Shown one piece after another: positions 26,833-34,115 of a stretch of 64,000 nt of DNA; within the stretch, counting starts at the first letter, position 1, and the number at the start of each line of letters is the position of its first letter. Source of the DNA: UBA1219 sp045601425 (GTDB lineage Bacteria > Bacteroidota > Bacteroidia > Bacteroidales > P3). The notes under the pieces are model-generated. The model was not told the DNA's origin, made no database searches, and was given only the letters and a program-made list of their open reading frames with translations. The position numbers and the translations under genes are program-made. The stretch spans positions 62,001 to 126,000 of the forward strand of contig JAZRZP010000034.1 of the NCBI GenBank assembly GCA_045601425.1, written 5' to 3'.

Positions 26833-27258
26833 ATGGAAGAACAGAATATGAATTACATGGAACAGAATACATCTGAAAAACAGATGGTTATAACCCGTGA
26901 AGGGGAATCGTACCTGAAAAAGACATCCGGTTGGACAATATTCCTTGCGGTGATGTTTTTCGTTTCGGTAGCATGGGAGTTTATAAGCTTCATCGTGTAT
27001 GCCGTAACCGGAGAAATTGCCTCCATGCTGATGGCGATTATATCTGCGGCACTTTACGTGGCACCGGCCATATTCCTCATGCTTTTCGCTGTGCGTGCAA
27101 AAAAATCACTCGTTAGCCGCAGTCAGGAAGACCTGAGCTCCTCGTTGCTCAATTTCAAGCGTTTCTGGGTATATTACGGAATATGGCAGATAGTTGGCAT
27201 GTCGCTTCTGGTGCTGGCATTGATTGTCGTCGCAGTCGCACTTTGTATATTCTTTTGA
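26833..27258 (+). CDS. DUF5362-like membrane protein 2
   Basis: A 141-residue relative of the preceding gene in layout: short polar N-terminus, GESYLKKTSGWTIFLAVMFF leading into the first helix, then VRAKKSLVSRSQEDLSSSLLNFKRFWVYYGIW before the last. No function is known. It lies 28 bases after its neighbour and 17 bases before the FMN-barrel lipoprotein gene, suggesting one transcript with sprA or a promoter inside the run. Confidence 0.55.
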   Translation: MEEQNMNYMEQNTSEKQMVITREGESYLKKTSGWTIFLAVMFFVSVAWEFISFIVYAVTGEIASMLMAIISAALYVAPAIFLMLFAVRAKKSLVSRSQEDLSSSLLNFKRFWVYYGIWQIVGMSLLVLALIVVAVALCIFF

Positions 27259-27275
27259 AATTTTGAAAAAATACG

Positions 27276-27827
27276 ATGATGAAAAAAATACTTGCAACAC
27301 TGTTGGCAACGGTGCTTTTCGCGGCCTGCGGAAACAGAACGGCCGAAACTCCGGCATCTGCCGCCGGTACAGCACCTGCTGAAGAAACCGTAAATCCCGT
27401 TGAATATAAAACAAATAATCCCGAAAATATGGAAGAAGTATGTAAATTCCTGAAAGACTGCGGCTATTATTTTCTGGCAACAGCCGACGGCAACCAGCCG
27501 AGAGTACGTCCCTTCGGTACCGTAAACATCTTTGAAGGTAAACTCTATATACAGAGTGGAAAAAAGAAGAACGTGGCCCGACAGATTGCCGAAAATCCTA
27601 AAGTAGAAATATGTGCCTTCAATGCAGGCCGTGGCAACTGGATCCGTGTCGAAACCACACTCGTACCCGACGAAAGGGTAGAGGCTAAGGCTTCCATGCT
27701 CGATGCTCACCCGAGTCTTAAAAAAATGTACGCTGCCGACGATGATAACACAATCGTCTATTTCATGACCAAGACCAAGGCAACAATCTCTTCCTTCAGC
27801 GAGCCCGAAAAAGTAATCGAGTTCTGA
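27276..27827 (+). CDS. lipoprotein with pyridoxamine-phosphate-oxidase-like FMN-binding split barrel
   Basis: A 183-residue protein with a clear lipobox (FAAC, Cys17), an Ala/Pro/Thr-rich linker to about residue 45, and a PNPOx-like split barrel: CKFLKDCGYYFLATADGNQPRVRPFGTV, then KLYIQSGKKKNVARQIAENPKVEI and GRGNWIRVE. These are the flavin-binding motifs of the cytoplasmic pyridoxamine 5'-phosphate oxidase-related family. Location is the unusual point: the lipobox puts a flavin-type barrel outside the inner membrane. The substrate is unknown. A hairpin terminator follows at 27843. Confidence 0.8.
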   Translation: MMKKILATLLATVLFAACGNRTAETPASAAGTAPAEETVNPVEYKTNNPENMEEVCKFLKDCGYYFLATADGNQPRVRPFGTVNIFEGKLYIQSGKKKNVARQIAENPKVEICAFNAGRGNWIRVETTLVPDERVEAKASMLDAHPSLKKMYAADDDNTIVYFMTKTKATISSFSEPEKVIEF

Positions 27828-27840
27828 AAAAGAGTTGAAC

Positions 27841-27863
27841 AGAAGGTGTGCCACGAAATGGCA
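27841..27863 (+). repeat. 23-bp direct repeat, copy 1 of 2
   Basis: Identical over 23 bases to 28157-28179. Both copies form hairpins with a CGAAA loop. Confidence 0.8.
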
Positions 27864-27872
27864 CATCTTTTA
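27843..27872 (+). terminator. terminator-like hairpin after the FMN-barrel lipoprotein gene
   Basis: A 10-base stem AGGTGTGCCA / TGGCACATCT (one G-T pair), loop CGAAA and a short T-run. Its left arm and loop recur at 28157-28179. Confidence 0.7.
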
Positions 27873-28242
27873 TATGTGACAGAAAATGTCATATCAGCGG
27901 ATTGCGTAGCCAACCGCCTTGAGAAAAAAGCGTTGGGAAAATGTCGAAGGTCGGCGTATGGAAAATTTTACCCTTTGCAGGAAGCGATATAGCACGTCGG
28001 AGTAAGGAGTACATACTTGCTGGTTCCTTGGCAGTCAGCCTGTAACCTTGAAATTTTCAGCAAGACCGAGGCATTTTCAGCTTTTTTGTCACAGCGGCGG
28101 TTTTCTTTTGCAGACTTTTCTTCAACTGCAGGAAGAAAAGTCGGAATGAAACAAAAAGAAGGTGTGCCACGAAATGGCAAACCTTTACAAGACATAAATC
28201 ATAAAAAAATGCCTCAACTGCGGAAAATTGAAAAATTTTTCG
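27873..28242. other. structured intergenic region upstream of typA
   Basis: About 450 bases separate the lipoprotein gene from typA and no gene was recognised. It holds a series of hairpins: TGACA/TGTCA near 27878, a GCGG/CCGC pair near 27898, a 10-base stem GACTTTTCTT/AAGAAAAGTC at 28113-28142, and the second 23-bp repeat copy. The plus-strand frame is open into typA, but it starts upstream of the typA promoter and its translation is not protein-like. A small RNA is possible; nothing proves one. Confidence 0.4.
28157..28179 (+). repeat. 23-bp direct repeat, copy 2 of 2
   Basis: Second copy of the repeat at 27841-27863. Here the right arm of the hairpin carries one mismatch and there is no T-run. 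Confidence 0.8.
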
Positions 28243-28250
28243 TATCTTTG
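28243..28250 (+). promoter_or_regulatory. -7 promoter element for typA
   Basis: TATCTTTG, 27 bases before the ATG at 28278. It rules out longer in-frame starts upstream. Confidence 0.65.
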
Positions 28251-28277
28251 CACGTTTTTTCAGAAATACAGAAAACC

Positions 28278-30101
28278 ATGCAAAATATTCGTAATGTAGC
28301 AATTATAGCGCACGTCGATCACGGAAAGACAACCTTAGTTGACCGTATGCTGCACCAGGCGAAACTTTTTCGCGACAATCAGGAAACCAACGACCTCATT
28401 CTCGACAACAACGACCTTGAACGTGAACGCGGCATCACGATACTTTCCAAAAACGTATCCATACGCTACAAGGACTATAAGATAAACATCATCGACACTC
28501 CGGGGCACAGCGACTTCGGCGGTGAAGTGGAACGTGTGCTCAACATGGCCGACGGTGTGCTTCTCGTCGTGGACGCGTTCGAAGGACCCATGCCCCAGAC
28601 ACGTTTCGTGCTTCAGAAAGCCGTTGAACTCAACCTCAAACCCATTGTGGTCATAAACAAGGTGGATAAACCCAACTGCAACCCCGAACTCGCACAGGAA
28701 GCCGTTTTCGACCTCATGTTCAACCTTGGTGCAAGCGAAGACCAACTTGACTTTCCAACAGCCTACGGCTCTTCGAAACTCGGCTGGATGAGCGACGACT
28801 GGAACAACCCGACCGAAGATATTTCTTATCTCATGGATTTGATAATCAAGCATATACCTGCACCTAAGGTTTCCGAGGGAAACACCCAGCTTATGATTTC
28901 CTCACTCGATTATTCGTCGTATGTGGGACGTATTGCAGTGGGACGTCTGCAGCGCGGCACCCTTCAGGCCGATCAGGATGTCACTCTCGTGAAACGCGAC
29001 GGTGAACGGGTACGCTCCAAAATCAAGGAACTTTATGTCTTCGAAGGTCTGGCAAAGGAAAAAGTCAAGGAACCGGTCGAAGCTGGCGAGATATGTGCCG
29101 TTCTCGGTCTTGAGAATTTCGACATCGGAGACACTGTCTGCGATTTTGAAAATCCGGAACCCCTGAAACCCATCAAGGTCGATGAGCCGACAATGAGCAT
29201 GCTCTTCACGATCAATACGTCGCCGCTTTTCGGCAAGGAGGGCAAATACGTCACTTCACGGCATATCCGCGACCGTTTGTACAAGGAACTCGAAAAAAAC
29301 CTCGCACTGCGTGTCGAGGAAACCAATTCTCCCGATTCACTCATCGTTTACGGACGAGGCATTCTGCATCTCTCCATACTCATTGAAACCATGAGGCGCG
29401 AGGGATACGAACTGCAGGTGGGACAGCCCAAAGTCATCATAAAGGAAATAGACGGACAGAAATGCGAACCCGTCGAACAGCTTACAATCCTTGTTCCGGA
29501 AGAATTTTCAAGCAAGGTCATAAACATTGTCACCCAGCGAAAGGGCGATGTGGATTCCATAAACACCAAGGGCGACCGCGTGCAGCTCGATTTCACGATA
29601 CCTTCGCGAGGAATAATCGGACTGAGCAACCAGCTACTCACCATATCCAACGGTGAAGCCATCATCGCACACCGTTTCAAGGACTTCGAACCTTGGAAGG
29701 GCGAATTCGGCATGGTGAAAATGGGTGCGCTTATCGCAAAAGAACCCGGCGTGGCTACTGCATACAGTATCAGTAAGTTGCAGGATCGCGGACCATTCTT
29801 CATCGAACCCGGCGAAGAAGTATATACCGGTCAGGTAATAGGCGAAAGCCTTCGTCCCGGAAACGATATCGTCATCAACGTGGTTACGGCCAAAAACCTC
29901 ACGAACATGCGTACCAAATCCGCCGATGACAAGTCCACTACGACACCTCCCATCAAGTTCTCTCTCGAAGAGGCAATGGAATACATACGCGAAGACGAAT
30001 ATCTGGAGATAACTCCTAAATCGCTGCGTATCCGCAAGATAATCCTTGACGAGATAGAACGCAAACGTGCACGTATTCACGAAAACGATGTAACGGAATA
30101 A
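28278..30101 (+). CDS. typA: translational GTPase TypA/BipA
   Basis: A ribosome-binding GTPase involved in 50S assembly and stress growth. From the ATG at 28278 it has 607 residues, the family length. G1 AHVDHGKTT, G2 ERERGITI, G3 DTPGHSDFGGEVERVL and G4 NKVDKP are all intact, followed by EF-G-like domains and the TypA-specific C-terminal domain (TAKNLTNMRTKSADDKSTTTP region). It is transcribed alone, with a promoter at 28243 and a terminator at 30121. Confidence 0.96.
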   Translation: MQNIRNVAIIAHVDHGKTTLVDRMLHQAKLFRDNQETNDLILDNNDLERERGITILSKNVSIRYKDYKINIIDTPGHSDFGGEVERVLNMADGVLLVVDAFEGPMPQTRFVLQKAVELNLKPIVVINKVDKPNCNPELAQEAVFDLMFNLGASEDQLDFPTAYGSSKLGWMSDDWNNPTEDISYLMDLIIKHIPAPKVSEGNTQLMISSLDYSSYVGRIAVGRLQRGTLQADQDVTLVKRDGERVRSKIKELYVFEGLAKEKVKEPVEAGEICAVLGLENFDIGDTVCDFENPEPLKPIKVDEPTMSMLFTINTSPLFGKEGKYVTSRHIRDRLYKELEKNLALRVEETNSPDSLIVYGRGILHLSILIETMRREGYELQVGQPKVIIKEIDGQKCEPVEQLTILVPEEFSSKVINIVTQRKGDVDSINTKGDRVQLDFTIPSRGIIGLSNQLLTISNGEAIIAHRFKDFEPWKGEFGMVKMGALIAKEPGVATAYSISKLQDRGPFFIEPGEEVYTGQVIGESLRPGNDIVINVVTAKNLTNMRTKSADDKSTTTPPIKFSLEEAMEYIREDEYLEITPKSLRIRKIILDEIERKRARIHENDVTE

Positions 30102-30120
30102 ATTCCACCGCGATATTTCA

Positions 30121-30153
30121 AAGGCTGCAGTCGTAGGATTGCAGCTTTTTTTT
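30121..30153 (+). terminator. terminator after typA
   Basis: A GCTGCA/TGCAGC stem followed by a run of eight T. Confidence 0.8.
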
Positions 30154-30218
30154 GGACAATCAACCGGACATTGTGTAAAAAAAATGCGGACAGTGCCTGT
30201 TTTTCTAAATTAAAACCG

Positions 30219-30226
30219 TACCTTTG
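30219..30226 (+). promoter_or_regulatory. -7 promoter element for murF
   Basis: TACCTTTG overlaps the ATG at 30224, so that ATG cannot be within the transcript. Translation should begin at the GTG at 30281. Confidence 0.6.
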
Positions 30227-30280
30227 CAGAAAATATCTTTTGTAAAAAAAAACATAAAAAACAGAAAACAAGCTTTTTAC

Positions 30281-31567
30281 GTGAAAATAGAGGAACTTTA
30301 CGAAAAATTTCTGCAAAGCAGCAGTTTCACCACCGACAGCCGTAAGGCAGGGCAGGGGACAATGTTCTTCGCCCTCAAAGGTGAAAAATTTGACGGTAAT
30401 ACCTTTGTCAATGAAGTGTTGTCAAGAGGTGCCTCGTATTGCGTCATCGACAATCCGGATTACAGAATCGACGACCGCTGTCTGTTCACCGACGATACTC
30501 TGAAAACCATGCAGCAGCTTGCGGTACATCATCGCCGCCAGTTCGACATACCTATAATAGAAATAACGGGAACCAACGGCAAGACAACCACAAAGGAACT
30601 CCTTTACGCCGTGCTGTCGCAGAAATACCGCACACATGCCACACAGGGCAATTTCAACAACCATATCGGAGTGCCTCTCACTCTGCTCGCAATGCCGAAG
30701 GATACAGAGATGGCAATCGTCGAAACAGGTGCCAACCACCCGGGCGAAATCGATTTTCTCGCCAACATGGCACAACCGACTTTCGGACTCGTTACCAACG
30801 TCGGTAAGGCACATCTGGAAGGTTTCGGCTCATTCGAAGGTGTGGTGAATACAAAAACGGAACTTTACCGCTATATAGCGAAAAACGGAGGTACGCTTTT
30901 CGTAAATGCCGACAACGATATACTCATGCGTTACTCCGAAACGCAGAAACGTATCACCTACGGGAAGTCGGCCGATGTCAAAGGCCGACTGCTCGATTCC
31001 AACCCGTATATGAAATTTTCGTTTGAAACGGGAAATGAAACATATACTGTCCAGACCCAATTGCTCGGCGACTATAATTTCGACAACGCCATGGCCGCAG
31101 TGTGTGCGGGACTCCATTTCGGCGTGTCTCCCCAGCAGGTGAAATCGGCTGTCGAGAATTATGTCCCCACCAACAACCGTTCGCAGTTCAAGCAGACCGA
31201 AAGAAACCGGCTCTACCTCGACTGCTACAATGCCAACCCCTCGAGCATGACTGCGGCAGTACAGAATTTCGGAAATCAGAAGACTGAAAACAAAGTGGTT
31301 ATGTTGGGCGGCATGAAGGAACTCGGCACAGGTTCAATGGCGGAACACCAGAATGTAGTGAAACTTGTCGAAAGTTTCCGCTTCCTCAAAAAAGTCTTTG
31401 TTGGAGAAGAATTTTCCTTTGTGAAAGGCATGGATGCCGAAACTCTGTGGTTCGCCACCTCGTCCGAAGCAAGGGATTATTTTGCATCCGACAGGCTTTG
31501 CGGCTGCACAATCCTCGTGAAAGGTTCAAACAGCACGAAAATGTGGATTTTGGAAGAAGTTTTGTAG
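30281..31567 (+). CDS. murF: UDP-MurNAc-tripeptide:D-Ala-D-Ala ligase MurF
   Basis: The cytoplasmic ligase adding the D-Ala-D-Ala dipeptide to the peptidoglycan precursor. The ATP site EITGTNGKTTTKEL, the metal/substrate loop ETGANHPGEI, the VTNVGKAHLEGFGS segment and the late DCYNANPSSMTAA are MurF signatures. The first 19 residues of the longer frame (from an ATG at 30224) overlap the promoter and are Lys/Asn-rich, so I start at GTG 30281, giving 428 residues. An agmatine deiminase gene follows after 31 bases. Confidence 0.93.
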   Translation: MKIEELYEKFLQSSSFTTDSRKAGQGTMFFALKGEKFDGNTFVNEVLSRGASYCVIDNPDYRIDDRCLFTDDTLKTMQQLAVHHRRQFDIPIIEITGTNGKTTTKELLYAVLSQKYRTHATQGNFNNHIGVPLTLLAMPKDTEMAIVETGANHPGEIDFLANMAQPTFGLVTNVGKAHLEGFGSFEGVVNTKTELYRYIAKNGGTLFVNADNDILMRYSETQKRITYGKSADVKGRLLDSNPYMKFSFETGNETYTVQTQLLGDYNFDNAMAAVCAGLHFGVSPQQVKSAVENYVPTNNRSQFKQTERNRLYLDCYNANPSSMTAAVQNFGNQKTENKVVMLGGMKELGTGSMAEHQNVVKLVESFRFLKKVFVGEEFSFVKGMDAETLWFATSSEARDYFASDRLCGCTILVKGSNSTKMWILEEVL

Positions 31568-31598
31568 TTTATTTCAAATACAAGAAAGAAAAACATAT

Positions 31599-32672
31599 AT
31601 GACACCCAGAGAACAAGGCTTTTATTTCCCTGCCGAATGGGAAAGACACGAAGCAACATGGCTCAGCTATCCGCACAACGAAGATTCGTGGCCCGGAAAG
31701 ATTGAAACCATTTTCCCCGCTTACCATTTGTTTGTCAAGACTTTGGCCGAAGAGGAAAGTGTACACATCAATGTGCTCGACACCGTTATGGAACAGCATG
31801 TACTTGCAGAACTGGAATCCATCGGTGCGAAAATGCAGAATGTCGAGACCCACATTTTTCCGACCAACGATGCATGGTGCCGCGACCACGGTCCCGCTTT
31901 TTTGCTCAACCGCAACGACCCGGCAAAAAAAGCCATCGTCAACTGGAACCATAACGCATGGGGCGGAAAATACCCTTATGAACTCGATACCGAAATACCG
32001 CGCCACATAGCGGAATTCCTCAGACTTCAGATGTTTGAGCCCGGCATTGTAATGGAAGGCGGCTCGGTTGATTTCAACGGCTGCGGCGATCTGCTCACCA
32101 CGTCGTCTTGCCTGCTCAACCCCAACCGCAATCCTCATCTCAACCAAGCTCAGATAGAAACCTTCCTCCGCGATTATTACGGAGTTGAAAACATAATATG
32201 GCTCGGCGACGGCATTGAAGGCGACGATACCGACGGACACGTCGACGACCTGTCGCGTTTCTGCAATGCCGACACCATAATAACGGTGGTGGAAACCGAC
32301 AAAACCGACGAAAACTACAGACCTCTGCAGGATAATCTGAAAACACTGAACAAAATCCGTCTCGCCTCCGGCAAGCAGCCGACCGTGGTTGAACTGCCAA
32401 TGCCGGCTCCGGTAATATGGGAAGACCAGCGCCTGCCAGCCTCGTATTCCAATTTCTATATAGCTAACAATTTGGTAATCATGCCGATGTACAAATGTTC
32501 TGCCGATGACAAGGCTTTCTATATTCTGGAGGAATGTTTCAAGAACCGGAAGGTCGTCGCCATCGACAGTACCGATATCATTTGGGGGCTCGGAAGTTTC
32601 CACTGCCTGAGTCAGCAGGAACCCGCAACGGCAGAAGCAGAATCCGACCGCAGGAGGTATCCGGAAAACTGA
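31599..32672 (+). CDS. aguA: agmatine deiminase-family protein (PAD_porph)
   Basis: A guanidino-group hydrolase that converts agmatine to N-carbamoylputrescine, a route to putrescine. The family motifs are all visible: TNDAWCRDHGP, EGGSVDFNG, DTDGHVDDLSRF and the catalytic Cys336 in LGSFHCLSQQEPA. There is no signal peptide, which argues for a cytoplasmic agmatine deiminase rather than the secreted Porphyromonas peptidylarginine deiminase. The 357-residue length fits AguA. No AguB partner lies in the window. Confidence 0.88.
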   Translation: MTPREQGFYFPAEWERHEATWLSYPHNEDSWPGKIETIFPAYHLFVKTLAEEESVHINVLDTVMEQHVLAELESIGAKMQNVETHIFPTNDAWCRDHGPAFLLNRNDPAKKAIVNWNHNAWGGKYPYELDTEIPRHIAEFLRLQMFEPGIVMEGGSVDFNGCGDLLTTSSCLLNPNRNPHLNQAQIETFLRDYYGVENIIWLGDGIEGDDTDGHVDDLSRFCNADTIITVVETDKTDENYRPLQDNLKTLNKIRLASGKQPTVVELPMPAPVIWEDQRLPASYSNFYIANNLVIMPMYKCSADDKAFYILEECFKNRKVVAIDSTDIIWGLGSFHCLSQQEPATAEAESDRRRYPEN

Positions 32673-32771
32673 AACGACTTGTGACCGCAGACTTTGGTCA
32701 TATTTCGTAACAATAAAAAACAGAATCTTACGTTAATGTCAGTCATTTTTTTGAGAATAAAAGCATAAAAT

Positions 32772-33911
32772 ATGAGCGAATCCGTTAATTTCGAACAAAT
32801 CAGGTCGTATAATTCGGGCGAAGTGGCACTGGCCGTCGAACGCATGGCAAACCACGACTGGCTCCCGATGCTGGTGAAGCTTTTCGCACCGGAATACGAC
32901 GTGAACGAATACAGGGAAAGATTTCGTCAGTTGAAGACGACAGAAGAATTTCAGGATCAGGTGGTTATGCCGGTAATAGACAGAATAATACACGATACCA
33001 TGTCGTCGTTCTCCTACAAGGGAGGCGGCATTGATGGAAAAACTCCGCATATACTGATTTCCAACCACCGCGACATTGTTCTCGACTCGGCTATCCTGAA
33101 CATCATGTTTCTGAAAAACGGTATCGACAGCTCTGAAATAATTTTCGGCGACAACCTCCTTAAAAGCGATTTTATAGTCGATTTCTGCAAAGTGAACAAG
33201 ATGTCGCCCATACTCCGAGGAGGCAACATACGCGATTTCTACCGCAATACACTCGAAGTATCGGCGTATATGCGCCACGTGGTTACCGAACGCAAACACT
33301 CCATTTGGATTGCCCAGCGAAACGGACGTACCAAGGACGGCAACGACAAAACGGAAATAGGTGTCCTGAAAATGTTCTCACTCAGCACCGACAAACCCTT
33401 CGTCGAAGCTATGGACGAACTGAAAATCAACCCCATAAGCGTCTCTTACGAATACGACCCTTGCGATTTCATGAAAGCCTCGGAACTTCATATCTCCACG
33501 TATCAGAAATACATAAAATCGAAGCATGAAGACCTTAACAGCATAATGAAAGGCTTCCTGCAGTACAAGGGCGACGTGCAGTTTTCCGTGGCCGAACCTA
33601 TTACACTCGACGAACTCAAATACTGCAACACTTTCGATAAAAACGACAAATTCGTACGCCTTGCAGAAATCATCGACGAACGCGTATACAGCAATTACAA
33701 ACTCTTCAAGACAAATTATATAGCACACGATATGCTGCAGGACAAGACCCGTTTCGCCGACCGCTACACGCCCGAAGACAAGGAAAAATTCGAGGAATAC
33801 ATGAACAGGGGGCTGGAAAAACTCGGAATATTGCCGAATGAGGATTTCGTCAGGATTTTTCTGAAAATTTATGCGGCTCCTGTCGATAACTGCCTCAAGT
33901 ATCAGAAATAA
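32772..33911 (+). CDS. glycerolipid acyltransferase (PlsC/PlsB-like)
   Basis: A 379-residue protein with the LPLAT acyltransferase motif NHRDIVLDSAIL (His-x4-Asp) near residue 94 and a second conserved block WIAQRNGRTKDG near residue 178. It is longer than ordinary PlsC and has an extra N-terminal region. It most likely acylates (lyso)phosphatidate or glycerol 3-phosphate; the acceptor cannot be read from sequence. No transmembrane helix is evident. It ends before a terminator at 33921. Confidence 0.75.
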   Translation: MSESVNFEQIRSYNSGEVALAVERMANHDWLPMLVKLFAPEYDVNEYRERFRQLKTTEEFQDQVVMPVIDRIIHDTMSSFSYKGGGIDGKTPHILISNHRDIVLDSAILNIMFLKNGIDSSEIIFGDNLLKSDFIVDFCKVNKMSPILRGGNIRDFYRNTLEVSAYMRHVVTERKHSIWIAQRNGRTKDGNDKTEIGVLKMFSLSTDKPFVEAMDELKINPISVSYEYDPCDFMKASELHISTYQKYIKSKHEDLNSIMKGFLQYKGDVQFSVAEPITLDELKYCNTFDKNDKFVRLAEIIDERVYSNYKLFKTNYIAHDMLQDKTRFADRYTPEDKEKFEEYMNRGLEKLGILPNEDFVRIFLKIYAAPVDNCLKYQK

Positions 33912-33920
33912 AGAAATTAT

Positions 33921-33948
33921 AAATCTCTCATAATGAGGGATTTTTTTA
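33921..33948 (+). terminator. terminator after the acyltransferase gene
   Basis: AAATC-TCTCAT / ATGAGG-GATTT stem with a run of seven T. Confidence 0.78.
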
Positions 33949-34039
33949 TTTATATGCATAAATTTTCCGGCAGACAGTAATTTTTCAGAAAAAACGTTCC
34001 AAATATGAAAAATCTGTTGGAAAAGCCAATTTTTTTTCG

Positions 34040-34047
34040 TATCTTTG
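34040..34047 (+). promoter_or_regulatory. -7 promoter element for gyrA
   Basis: TATCTTTG, 68 bases before the gyrA ATG. Confidence 0.65.
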
Positions 34048-34115
34048 TAACTCATTCGAAAAATTGAATATAGTTATAAATACTTGAAAAACAGAGGAAT
34101 AAACAAGAAAAATAG

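Noticed and set aside
28003..28018. 16-base identity between 28003-28018 and the decayed T9SS tail near 46992-47007
   Set aside because: A chance match of this length is expected about once in a window of this size, and the reading frames around 28003 do not resemble a sorting domain.
28017..28277. 87-codon N-terminal extension of TypA
   Set aside because: It begins upstream of the -7 promoter element and is absent from the family; the ATG at 28278 gives the normal start.
30224..30280. Earlier ATG start for MurF
   Set aside because: The ATG overlaps the TACCTTTG promoter element, so it would not be in the transcript; GTG at 30281 fits the family.
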